A DNA stretch of 64,000 bases from Dehalococcoidia bacterium UBA1328 (lineage in GTDB: Bacteria; Chloroflexota; Dehalococcoidia; Lucifugimonadales; Lucifugimonadaceae). This document shows positions 36,717-44,938 of the stretch, one piece after another. Within the stretch, counting starts at the first letter, position 1. Each line of letters starts with the position of its first letter. Both the position numbers and the translations under genes were made by a program. The stretch lies in the NCBI GenBank assembly GCA_002306815.1, contig DBTA01000022.1:62001-126000 (forward strand), written 5' to 3'. The notes under the pieces were generated by a model. The model had not been told where the DNA came from. It worked only from the letters and a program-made list of their open reading frames with translations, and did not search any database.

Positions 36717-37304
36717 ATGGCATCCCGGTTTCCGTTCAAATTGATCGGACCGCGTGCGCTCCCACAACGGTTGAACGTTGCCACTCTCATTGTCCTTATC
36801 ACGTCGCTTGTACTACTCTTTAGTGCGTGCATCCGTGAAGAGGACATCACACTTGAACAGCGAGCACATCAACTCTCAGGCGAGCTTATGTGTCTTGTTT
36901 GTGATGGTCAAACTATCGATGGGTCAAGCGCACAAATAGCTATCGATATGCGATTAAAAGTTCGCGAGCTTCTCGAAGAGGGAAATACAAACGCCCAGAT
37001 TCGAGAGTATTTCGTAGTGAGATACGGCGAGGAGATTCTTGCAGCTCCTGGTGGACGTGGATTTAACCGTCTGGCGTGGATAGTTCCTGTTGTAATCGTC
37101 GTTGGAGCCATCGGAATAGCACTGTTTACGATCAAGAACATGAGAGATTCGAGTTTGAAAAAGCAAACGGCTGCGGGGACATCTGAAGCTGTATCAGAAT
37201 ACGAATCGGATCTCGACGACTACCTCGCAAAGGTTGATCGTGATCTCGGAATTTCGGATGATCGTAGCTACAGTACAGACACTTCTAACAAGGAGAACTT
37301 GTAG
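36717..37304 (+). CDS. ccmH: Cytochrome c biogenesis protein CcmH (heme-lyase thiol subunit)
   Basis: A 195-residue protein that reduces the apocytochrome CxxCH thiols for heme attachment. It has an N-terminal membrane segment with a lipobox-like FSAC (Cys38), the family motif LMCLVCDGQ with redox Cys59 and Cys62, and a second membrane helix near residues 118-140. I use ATG 36717, just after GGGGAAAGA; TTG 36711 is also possible. A much longer in-frame extension upstream crosses the terminator and is rejected. The stop overlaps the ccmF start (TAGTG). Confidence 0.9.
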   Translation: MASRFPFKLIGPRALPQRLNVATLIVLITSLVLLFSACIREEDITLEQRAHQLSGELMCLVCDGQTIDGSSAQIAIDMRLKVRELLEEGNTNAQIREYFVVRYGEEILAAPGGRGFNRLAWIVPVVIVVGAIGIALFTIKNMRDSSLKKQTAAGTSEAVSEYESDLDDYLAKVDRDLGISDDRSYSTDTSNKENL

Positions 37305-39391
37305 TGGCCGACCTCGGAATCATGGCCCTGCTGCTCGGAGTTGCCCTGAGTGCCTACGCCGCTGTTGGTGCGATAGTCGGTGAAAAGATGCGCATGGCCG
37401 AGCTCGCTGTTAGCGCTCACCGAGCGTTGTACATGACCACGGCTTCAGCTGCAGTTGCTTCAGCTGCTCTCATATACGCATTCGTACAGAACGATTTTTC
37501 AATCGAATATGTAGCGAATCACTCGAATACTTTTATGGACAGGGCATTCGTGTGGGTCGCCTTCTACGCGGGTAACGAAGGTTCACTCCTGTACATCTTG
37601 CTCGTTCTTGCGGTGATCTCTGCAATTTCGATTTGGTGCGCACCCAAACGACTCGCCCGCAGCATGCCATGGACCATCGCAATCCTTGCGTTAACCCAGC
37701 TTTTCTATTTCTCGGTCCTTGTATTTTCAGCAAGCCCGTTCGAACTATTAGAATCAGTGCCCGAAGACGGACGAGGCATCAACCCACTGCTGACTCACCC
37801 GGGTATGTTCAGTCATCCTCCTCTTCTTATGGGTGGACTCATTGCGATTACTGTCCCTTTCGCTTTCGTTTCTGGAGCACTGATCGCTGGAAACTTTGGG
37901 GACGACTGGATCGACGTCGCAAGAGTCTCAGCTATCATCGGTTGGGGCGTACTGGGAACGGGGATGCTGCTAGGCGCATGGTGGGCATACACGATCCTCG
38001 GCTGGGGTGGCTACTGGGCGTGGGACCCGATCGAAAATGTGGCTCTAATGCCCTGGCTCGTCATGACGGCGTTTATCCACTCGATAATGGTTCAGAAACG
38101 TCGTGGTATGTTCAGAATGTGGAACGTGGCACTGTTGAACATAGGCTTCGTGCTCGCTCAGCTCGGAATGTTCATAAACCGTGGCGGACCAGTCGTTAGT
38201 GTTCACTCGTTTGCGGCTTCGTCACTAGGTCTGATCTTTCTCTCGTTCATGCTTGTGAGCCTCGTGTTCGCGTTTGCGCTGTTCCTCTGGCGTATGCCAC
38301 AAATGAAGTCTGATAGAAACATGGAATCCTTCATGTCGCGAGAAGCTTCGTTCCTCGTGAACAACTTTTTGTTTCTATCGGTGATGGCTGTCACTCTCTG
38401 GGGGGTTCTCTTCCCTCTATTCTCCGACTTCGCTCGAGACGTCTCAGTGAGCGTGTCAGCACCATATTTCGATCGAGCCAATGGACCGGTTCTTTTGGGC
38501 ATCGTAGCGATGATGGGAATCGGACCACTTTTGCCCTGGCGCAAGGCATCGGCACGATCACTGAAGCAGTGGTTTGTCCTTCCAATAATCGTGTTGATCG
38601 TCACTGTCGTCATTCTCGTTGTGCTTGGAGTGCAGCGACCTGTAGCCATTTTCTCGTTCGCAGTCGTCGCGTTCGTTGCTGCATCAATTGTCGAAGAATG
38701 GTGGCGAGGCACTGCTGCGAGACACAGATCAGGGGACAACTGGGCGCTTGCCTGGTGGCGATTGATAAACGGAAACCGACCTCGCCACGGCGGCTACATC
38801 GTCCACATATCGATTCTGATGCTCGGGCTTGGGATCATCGGTACCAATTTCTACCAGCAGCGAACCGACGGCGCTATTGGTCTTGGTGAAAGCCTTATCA
38901 TCGATAACTACCGGGTCGAGTACGTCGACCGTGGCGACGCAAGTCGACCCGACCGAATTGCTCAATGGGCAGAAATGTCGGTTTATCAAATCGATCCTGA
39001 GGACTACCGACAGGAAATTGACTTCGCCCGAGCACAAGGTTCGACTGGTTTCACTCTAAAGGACAGCACTCGAAGACCTAATGACGAGATGATCGACACT
39101 ATCGAACCATGGCACGGTTTTTACCTCGATTTCAACATGGCGTCTGTACGCTCGGGCATCAGATCCACTATCGTCGAAGATTTATACGTCATCCCAAGAG
39201 ACTTCCTCAGCGACGGTCGCGTATCGCTCGCAGTGAGTATTAACCCGCTCGCGTGGTGGTTATGGGCATCTGGGCCGTTCTTCATTATTGGCACTATGGT
39301 TGCTCTATGGCCGCAACCCGCAGTTGAGAAAAGACCTGCGAGAAGTTCGTTGAAACCTGATCCTTCGATTGAAACCGAGGGGGAAGAGTGA
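37304..39391 (+). CDS. ccmF: Cytochrome c heme lyase CcmF
   Basis: A 695-residue, about 15-helix membrane protein of system I cytochrome c maturation. The heme-handling WWD signature WGGYWAWDPIENVALMPWL is at about residues 234-252, with conserved periplasmic His nearby. A large periplasmic loop precedes the last helix. GTG start coupled to ccmH. CcmABCDE are not in the window and must lie elsewhere if system I is complete. Confidence 0.95.
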   Translation: MADLGIMALLLGVALSAYAAVGAIVGEKMRMAELAVSAHRALYMTTASAAVASAALIYAFVQNDFSIEYVANHSNTFMDRAFVWVAFYAGNEGSLLYILLVLAVISAISIWCAPKRLARSMPWTIAILALTQLFYFSVLVFSASPFELLESVPEDGRGINPLLTHPGMFSHPPLLMGGLIAITVPFAFVSGALIAGNFGDDWIDVARVSAIIGWGVLGTGMLLGAWWAYTILGWGGYWAWDPIENVALMPWLVMTAFIHSIMVQKRRGMFRMWNVALLNIGFVLAQLGMFINRGGPVVSVHSFAASSLGLIFLSFMLVSLVFAFALFLWRMPQMKSDRNMESFMSREASFLVNNFLFLSVMAVTLWGVLFPLFSDFARDVSVSVSAPYFDRANGPVLLGIVAMMGIGPLLPWRKASARSLKQWFVLPIIVLIVTVVILVVLGVQRPVAIFSFAVVAFVAASIVEEWWRGTAARHRSGDNWALAWWRLINGNRPRHGGYIVHISILMLGLGIIGTNFYQQRTDGAIGLGESLIIDNYRVEYVDRGDASRPDRIAQWAEMSVYQIDPEDYRQEIDFARAQGSTGFTLKDSTRRPNDEMIDTIEPWHGFYLDFNMASVRSGIRSTIVEDLYVIPRDFLSDGRVSLAVSINPLAWWLWASGPFFIIGTMVALWPQPAVEKRPARSSLKPDPSIETEGEE

Positions 39392-39756
39392 TGGCGATCA
39401 CTTTCGGAACGCTGCTGGCTCTACTATCGATTGCAGTTATTGCATACCCGTTTTTGGGCAAGAAGCGATATCGATTAGTTTCAGCATCGTTCGTAACCCG
39501 CGAAAAACTTCGGGCCGAGCGATTACGCATTTATCGCAAAATAAGTGACGTTGAATCCGACTTCACCTCAGGCGATCTAACTGAACAAGACTATTTTCTC
39601 CAGCGTGACCAATTAAGAATCGCTGCAGCGGAAATACTCAGGCAAGAGGCCGGTGCTAGTTCCTCGAATTCGCAGAGAGAAGAGGAGCTGGAAAAAGAAA
39701 TAGCTCAACTGCGAGAAGAGGCCGCCCGACCACCCGAGGGCGGAGATGCTCTGTAA
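39391..39756 (+). CDS. CcmI-like membrane-anchored coiled-coil protein
   Basis: A 121-residue protein: an N-terminal membrane helix (residues about 3-20), a basic stretch, then a helical hairpin SDVESDFTSGDLTEQDYFLQ followed by a Glu-rich coiled coil. The plan matches the N-terminal part of CcmI, which presents apocytochromes to the heme lyase, without its TPR domain. It overlaps ccmF by one base (TGATG) and the next gene by one base (TAATG). The family assignment is moderate. Confidence 0.7.
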   Translation: MAITFGTLLALLSIAVIAYPFLGKKRYRLVSASFVTREKLRAERLRIYRKISDVESDFTSGDLTEQDYFLQRDQLRIAAAEILRQEAGASSSNSQREEELEKEIAQLREEAARPPEGGDAL

Positions 39757-41129
39757 TGAACATCTACATACATTACCTCGATTCAAACGTGCCCCAGCGG
39801 TTTTTTGCACGAGCCTTCAATATTCGAAACGTTGTTGCGCTTACTACCGTAACGATCCTGGCACTAGCTTTCGTAACATCTCCTCAATCGGCACAGGCGC
39901 AGGATCAGCAGAACAGTATCCTCGGCAAAGTCACCAACGGAACCGAAGGTGGAGTACTACCTGATGATCTTGAAGTGATCCTCATGTCGATCGACGTCGC
40001 CAACAACCAGATCATCGAGCAGGAAACGATCACAGTTGATGAAGACGGGATATTCGGTTTCAGCAATCTAGTATCTGGTCCCGGACTGGTTTACCGAGTG
40101 GTGGTGAACGCCGAGAGCTACACTCCATCGTTAGACATGTCTACTGTCGAGGACTGGCAGAATGTCAGTATGAGCATCTATGACGAGACGACGTCTCTCG
40201 ACGACATCACTGTCAGCTCATACGTAATGATGGTTCCGACAATCGATGCTCGTAGCCGCCAGGCAGGTGTGTTGACTGTTATCAATGTCGACAACCGGGG
40301 TGATCGTATCTGGATTCCAGATCTCTCAGACCCGAATCTGACCGGCCTAGATTTGCTTCGGTTCAATCTTCCCGAGGGTTACAGCGATCTCGCTATCGAA
40401 TCTGAATTACCGAACGGCAACGTTCTGGAAATCCCGACCGGATTCGCTCTTACCAATCCTGTACCACCTGGTGAAGCTGCGATCTTGATCAGCTACATCA
40501 TTACGTACGAGGGAGACGGTTTCGACTTCACGTTGAAGCTTCCCTATGGAGCCGATCAGGTGCGAACCTTGCTGCCTGATGATGCAGGAGAGATCAGCGC
40601 CGAAGGATTCGGCACTCTTGAGTCGGTTTTTGTTGCGGACAACGTGTTTAACCAGTTCGAAGGCAACAACTACGCCAAAGGCGATGAGTTTCTTATTTCC
40701 TATTCGGGTTTGCCTCAACCGAAACTTTTACAAACCGTGTCCGACTTCTTCCAGGGACGAACTTACGTCGTCGTAATCATCTGGATAATCGGTGTTGCAA
40801 TGCTAGGAATTCTCGTATGGGCGATATATTCGTCTCGAAAGAGATCTGATCAATATGCCGACGATGATGGCGAGCTTGTCGGTCGTTCGGACTTCCTAGC
40901 CGAAATTGCGGCGCTTGATGACGAATTCGAAGCCAACAAAATAGATGAAGATGAGTACAACGAACAGCGCGAAGAGCTGAAACGGTTGATTCTCGAATTC
41001 GACGAGATAGAGTCCGATTCGGAGGAATCGTCTGAAGAGCCTTCAGATGAGCCCAAAGATGAAGGCGAGTCTGACGACACACCAGTTTCCGAAGACGAAA
41101 AATCTAAAGGCTCGGACAGTTATCTATGA
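39756..41129 (+). CDS. Exported membrane-anchored protein of the cytochrome c maturation operon, function unknown
   Basis: A 457-residue protein: signal peptide ending near SAQA (residue about 49), a carboxypeptidase-regulatory-like beta domain (about 52-130), a second beta-rich domain (about 150-325), one membrane helix (about 338-360), then a cytoplasmic helical hairpin and a very acidic Ser/Glu tail. The hairpin LDDEFEANKIDEDEYNEQRE resembles that in the preceding CcmI-like protein. Coupled to both neighbours (TAATG before, ATGA after), so a role in heme delivery or apocytochrome handling is likely but not established. Confidence 0.7.
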   Translation: MNIYIHYLDSNVPQRFFARAFNIRNVVALTTVTILALAFVTSPQSAQAQDQQNSILGKVTNGTEGGVLPDDLEVILMSIDVANNQIIEQETITVDEDGIFGFSNLVSGPGLVYRVVVNAESYTPSLDMSTVEDWQNVSMSIYDETTSLDDITVSSYVMMVPTIDARSRQAGVLTVINVDNRGDRIWIPDLSDPNLTGLDLLRFNLPEGYSDLAIESELPNGNVLEIPTGFALTNPVPPGEAAILISYIITYEGDGFDFTLKLPYGADQVRTLLPDDAGEISAEGFGTLESVFVADNVFNQFEGNNYAKGDEFLISYSGLPQPKLLQTVSDFFQGRTYVVVIIWIIGVAMLGILVWAIYSSRKRSDQYADDDGELVGRSDFLAEIAALDDEFEANKIDEDEYNEQREELKRLILEFDEIESDSEESSEEPSDEPKDEGESDDTPVSEDEKSKGSDSYL

Positions 41130-41707
41130 GCCAGAGGCGGTCAGTTCTAATAGGGGTCGGTATACCGGTCCTACTCGTTCTTGCACTGTTCACCTGGGGA
41201 GCTATCCAGAACGACGGTGAAGCCGGACGACCTGGCATCAACGACCGGTTCGGTGAGGTCGATATATCTGTCGATCCGCACACCGATTTCGAACTGACCA
41301 CGCTCGACGGGAACTCGGTTTCTATCTCTGATTTTCGAGGCAAGATCGTTGTAGTAGATTTTTGGTCATCGTGGTGTGCGCCGTGCAAGGCAGAAGGTCC
41401 CGTGCTCGCTGCAACCTATAACAAATGGCGTGACAGTGGTGTGGAGTTCATCGGGGTTGCAATCTGGGACAGCAAAGACCCGGTTGAAGATTTCATCGAG
41501 CTTCACGACATAAACTACGTGAACGGTATTGATCCTGATGGGCGGATTTTCATCGATTTTGGGGTTAGCGGTATTCCTGAGAAGTTCTTTGTGAATCCTG
41601 AAGGCGAGATAGTTAGAAAAGTGGTGGGACCAAACACCAGTAAAACCCTTGACGATATCCTGACCGATATGACCGATGCTGCTCTCGGTATCGACTCTGC
41701 GGGATAG
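41126..41707 (+). CDS. TlpA/CcmG-like membrane-anchored thioredoxin
   Basis: A 193-residue thioredoxin-fold protein with one N-terminal membrane anchor (residues 7-25) and the redox motif WCAPC (Cys84, Cys87) in FWSSWCAPCKAEGP. The cis-Pro loop is seen at GVSGIPEKFFV. Such proteins reduce CcmH or apocytochrome disulfides outside the membrane. The start overlaps the preceding gene (ATGA). Last gene of the ccmH-ccmF operon. Confidence 0.88.
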   Translation: MSQRRSVLIGVGIPVLLVLALFTWGAIQNDGEAGRPGINDRFGEVDISVDPHTDFELTTLDGNSVSISDFRGKIVVVDFWSSWCAPCKAEGPVLAATYNKWRDSGVEFIGVAIWDSKDPVEDFIELHDINYVNGIDPDGRIFIDFGVSGIPEKFFVNPEGEIVRKVVGPNTSKTLDDILTDMTDAALGIDSAG

Positions 41708-41742
41708 TTTATGCGGGCCGGGGCAATGCTTTGTGACTCTGT

Positions 41743-41793
41743 TCTGCCCTCACCCCAACCCTCTCCGATAGAGAGGGTTGGGGTGAGGGCAGA
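41743..41793. repeat. 23-bp perfect palindrome, REP-like element
   Basis: The left arm 41743-41765 is exactly complementary to 41771-41793 around the loop CGATA. The arms are C/T-rich and G/A-rich (core CCCTCACCCCAACCCTCTC). This resembles dispersed palindromic (REP-like) repeats known in many bacterial genomes. It lies between convergent genes and could also stop transcription, but no T tract follows on either strand. Confidence 0.85.
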
Positions 41794-41808
41794 GAGCGAT
41801 GAAATCGC

Positions 41809-42609
41809 TCAGTTATGGCGAATACCGCCGTCGACGTTGAGAGCTTGACCTGTAATTGATCGAGCGCGGTCCGAGGCAAGAAACGCCACCGCATTCCCTA
41901 CATCTTCAACCGTCTGTTCTCTACCTAACGGCACAATCTCAGCAACTGTTCGCTGAAAAATCTCTCGCGGATTCAACCCAACGTTTTGGGCACGTGTAGA
42001 TTTGCGCCATTCTGCGATCCTTTGCCAGAGAGGAGTCCAGATCAATCCCGGGCAAACCGCATTTACGTTGATACCGTGTGGTGCCAACTTGAAAGCCCAC
42101 GCCTGCGAAACATTGATCGCTGCCGCCTTCGAAGCGGCATAGCTTGCGAATCCCGGTCGACCGTAGCGGCCAGCGATAGACGCTATGTTCACGATCTTGC
42201 CGTAGCCTCGCTCGACCATGTAGGACTCGATCGACTGAATGCTGTTTACGATTCCGTAAACATTGACATCAAACGTAGCTTGCCAATCTTCAATGCTCGG
42301 GGTTTCTCGCTTTGAAAAATCAGTCGCTCCGCCAACGCCAGCATTATTGACCAGCACGTCTAACTGAAAGTACTCACCAAGAGCGTCTTCGATCATTTCG
42401 TCGGTCGACCACTGCTGGCTAACGTCGGTCTCGAAAAAATGTGACTGCGTTCCTCCAGCCTGGATCTCGGCGACGATTTCATTTGCCGGCTCTCCGTTCA
42501 TGTCGGCAATCACAACGTTGGATCCGCGGCGTGCAAGTTCGAGCGCTATCCCTCGACCGATGCCGCTCGCACCGCCGGTGACTATTGATGTTTTTCCTTC
42601 GAAATCCAT
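41809..42609 (-). CDS. SDR family oxidoreductase, copy A
   Basis: A 266-residue classical short-chain dehydrogenase/reductase. The NAD(P)-binding motif is TGGASGIGRGIA (residues 11-22), then NNAGVGG, the catalytic Ser in NIASIAGRYG and the YAASKAA Tyr/Lys motif near residue 155. The last gene of a two-gene SDR pair, 32 bases after its paralog. Substrate unknown; 3-oxoacyl, sugar or alcohol substrates are all possible. Confidence 0.88.
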   Translation of the reverse strand: MDFEGKTSIVTGGASGIGRGIALELARRGSNVVIADMNGEPANEIVAEIQAGGTQSHFFETDVSQQWSTDEMIEDALGEYFQLDVLVNNAGVGGATDFSKRETPSIEDWQATFDVNVYGIVNSIQSIESYMVERGYGKIVNIASIAGRYGRPGFASYAASKAAAINVSQAWAFKLAPHGINVNAVCPGLIWTPLWQRIAEWRKSTRAQNVGLNPREIFQRTVAEIVPLGREQTVEDVGNAVAFLASDRARSITGQALNVDGGIRHN

Positions 42610-42641
42610 TAGATCAATCAGTAAAGAAAATCTCCTAGCGA

Positions 42642-43442
42642 TCAGCGCATGAAGAATCCGCCATCGACATTGAGTGCCTGGCCGGTAATGTTTTTCGCAT
42701 CATCTGAAACAAAGAATGCAACTGTCTCTGCAACGTCTTCTGGGGTTTGTTCCTGCTGCATAGGAATACGCTCAGCGATCATCGTGTCGAACACTTCCCG
42801 CGGGCTCATGCCTTTATAGGCGGGAATGTCGTTGGCGTACCGATCGCCGACTTGCTCCCACATTGGCGTCCACAGTAACCCGGGGCAAATTGCATTCGCA
42901 GTGACGTTGTAGCGTGCCAACTCCATAGCGATTGTCTGGGTGAGACTGATCACCGCGGCTTTTGATGCCGAGTAATGTGGCAGTGAAGGGCGCCCTTCTC
43001 TACCCGCAATTGATGCAAGATTCACGATTCGACCTGAGCGCCGGGATGTCATTTGCTCATGGAACTCGGCGGTAACGTTTGATATGCCTATAACGTTTAC
43101 CTGGTACGTCTGCTTCCAATCTTCCTCGGTGGAGTGAGACCGTGACTGCCAACCTTTAGACCCTGCGATACCAGCGTTGTTGATCAAAAAATCGGCTGGA
43201 CCAAGATTTTCAAGCGTGGATTGTGCAAGTTCCTGGCACGCATCAGGATCAGTTACGTCAGTCACAAACCACGAAGAACTTCCAGAGATTTCTTCGATTT
43301 CTGAGGCTGTTTGCCTCGCAGCGTCTTCATTGATGTCAGCGATCATAACGGCGGCGCCTTTGTCGGCGAGCTTCAAAGAAATAGCGCGCCCGATGCCGGT
43401 AGCACCACCGGTTACAACTGCTATTTGACCCTTTAAGTTCAC
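42642..43442 (-). CDS. SDR family oxidoreductase, copy B
   Basis: A 266-residue classical SDR, the same length as its downstream neighbour and clearly related along its length (TGGATGIGRAIS, NNAGIAGSKGW, NLASIAGREGRPSLPHYSASKAA, LNVDGGFF end). Both share an unusual insert before the C-terminus (MSPREVFDTMIAERIP here, LNPREIFQRTVAEIVP in copy A). This points to a tandem duplication, perhaps forming a heteromer or acting on related substrates. Confidence 0.88.
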   Translation of the reverse strand: MNLKGQIAVVTGGATGIGRAISLKLADKGAAVMIADINEDAARQTASEIEEISGSSSWFVTDVTDPDACQELAQSTLENLGPADFLINNAGIAGSKGWQSRSHSTEEDWKQTYQVNVIGISNVTAEFHEQMTSRRSGRIVNLASIAGREGRPSLPHYSASKAAVISLTQTIAMELARYNVTANAICPGLLWTPMWEQVGDRYANDIPAYKGMSPREVFDTMIAERIPMQQEQTPEDVAETVAFFVSDDAKNITGQALNVDGGFFMR

Positions 43443-43541
43443 TTTCTGCCGTGCCGCCTCATCTAACTCAACGATCCAGTTTGGGGTCGGGATTATACTT
43501 GTATGCTGAATATTTCAATACGGTGAACCTTCCGTGTTTGG

Positions 43542-43946
43542 ATGAAGGTTTGGTGCGTAAATGGACTTGAAAAATTGACCGTTTCCAGAAAACAGGCGCT
43601 CGGGTATGGCTACAAGCTTGTCGAAAAACCTCGTTCGCATTTACGTGTCGAACTAAATCAGGACAAAAGCGGGGTTAGCGTGACTCACAAGGGACGAGTC
43701 CTAACCCGGGTTTACCTGAACAGGAGCGGTATGAACGCGGCCGTGGCGATTTCTGAGGCAATGGGGATCAAACTGCCGGCGCTTGGCGAGAGCAATAGCG
43801 GATTGGTTTCAACTGGACTCCTCTACAGAGTTTTCGCTCTTTCACAGTTGGATTTCAGGAATCCAACTTCCTTCGATCTTGCTGCAGAGTTGGTTGATGA
43901 AGCGATATCGATGCAGCGTGGCGGTGGATCGGGCGCCGGGCTCTAG
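43542..43946 (+). CDS. Hypothetical protein
   Basis: A 134-residue soluble basic protein with no membrane segment. The N-terminal half looks beta-rich (HLRVELNQDKSGVSVTHKGR). The C-terminal half is helical and ends in a flexible RGGGSGAGL tail. I recognise no family. It is divergent from the SDR pair and lies upstream of the fatty acid genes, 114 bases before hadA-like, with no clear operon link. Codon use looks like its neighbours, so it is probably a real gene. Confidence 0.55.
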   Translation: MKVWCVNGLEKLTVSRKQALGYGYKLVEKPRSHLRVELNQDKSGVSVTHKGRVLTRVYLNRSGMNAAVAISEAMGIKLPALGESNSGLVSTGLLYRVFALSQLDFRNPTSFDLAAELVDEAISMQRGGGSGAGL

Positions 43947-44060
43947 ATTTTCGAATCTTTCAATACAGTTTTTTGCCCGAGCATCAGGGCAAAATTACAA
44001 TGCGTGTTTTACGAACAGTTTCAACTGAGCTAATAAGGCTCTTGGAGTACGAGGTATTTA

Positions 44061-44474
44061 TTGCCGCCCCCCCTTATTTCGAGCGCTGAAATCGGTCACG
44101 AGTTTGGTCCGTACGACGTGACCATACCAAACGCCCGAGCCGAATCCTATGCGGAAGCAGTGGGAGGCGACGAATCACCCGCCTACGGCGATTCACTGGC
44201 ACCAATGATGGTCGTTGCCGCCGCACTCACCGAATTGATCGAAGAACTCGGACTCTTCTCAGGTAGTCTTCAAACCGTTCATGCCGGGCAAGAAGTCAAT
44301 TGGAGCCGTCCGATCAAAATCGGTGAAAAAGTTAATGCGACTGGTCGGCTATCTGCGAACTCTGTTCGACGCGGCAACCATTTCGCGACTGTCAACGTCT
44401 CCTATACCGACGAAAACGGTATGGAGGTTGGTACGTCCTCCACAACAATCATAGTTACGGGGGAGGATCTCTAA
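44061..44474 (+). CDS. MaoC-like hot-dog protein, HadA-type non-catalytic partner
   Basis: A 137-residue single hot-dog-fold protein of the FAS1/MaoC N-terminal dehydratase type. The place of the hydratase-2 motif reads YAEAVGGDESPAYGD, lacking the catalytic His, as in HadA of the mycobacterial HadAB dehydratase. TTG start at 44061. It overlaps the following catalytic hot-dog gene by one base (TAATG), so the two probably form a heterodimeric (3R)-hydroxyacyl-ACP dehydratase. Confidence 0.82.
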   Translation: MPPPLISSAEIGHEFGPYDVTIPNARAESYAEAVGGDESPAYGDSLAPMMVVAAALTELIEELGLFSGSLQTVHAGQEVNWSRPIKIGEKVNATGRLSANSVRRGNHFATVNVSYTDENGMEVGTSSTTIIVTGEDL

Positions 44475-44884
44475 TGGTGTCTTCACGAAAGGTTGGTGAT
44501 GCGCTGACGGGATTTTCACGTCTGGTGACGCAGGACCGAGTAAATGCATACGCAGAAGCCTCTGGCGATCACAACCCGATCCATCTCAACGAGTCGTATG
44601 CATATGGGACGCAGTTTGGAACCAGAATCGCTCATGGCATGTTAAGTCTTGCGCTGATAGCCGAAATGCTCGCAACAGAATTCCCCGATACCTGGCACGA
44701 CGGTGGAAACATTAAAGTTAGATTCACCGCTCCGGTATTCCCCGGTGAGACAGTCGAAACATACGGCGAAATTACGTCAATTGACGATTCAAACGGCAGA
44801 CCGGTCGCCACATGCAAAATCGGGTGTAAAAAAACCGATGGTACGGATGCCGTTGCCGGGCGAGCAACGGTGCCCTTGGAATAG
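44474..44884 (+). CDS. MaoC-like (3R)-hydroxyacyl-ACP dehydratase, HadB-type catalytic subunit
   Basis: A 136-residue hot-dog protein with a complete hydratase-2 motif, YAEASGDHNPIHLNE (catalytic Asp32 and His37), and the GTRIAHGML helix. It would dehydrate (3R)-hydroxyacyl-ACP to trans-2-enoyl-ACP, the job of FabZ in most bacteria. The neighbours plsX, fabG and fabL strongly support fatty acid elongation rather than polyhydroxyalkanoate or beta-oxidation. Confidence 0.88.
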   Translation: MVSSRKVGDALTGFSRLVTQDRVNAYAEASGDHNPIHLNESYAYGTQFGTRIAHGMLSLALIAEMLATEFPDTWHDGGNIKVRFTAPVFPGETVETYGEITSIDDSNGRPVATCKIGCKKTDGTDAVAGRATVPLE

Positions 44885-44938
44885 AATGAACAACTGTTGG
44901 CTACCAACCGCCAGAAGATCAAAATTACGGACTGAAGT

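Noticed and set aside
43971..43994. Hairpin TTTTGCCC/GGGCAAAA after the orphan gene as a terminator.
   Set aside because: The stem is only 8 bp, half of it A-T, and no T tract follows on the plus strand. It is too weak to list as a feature.
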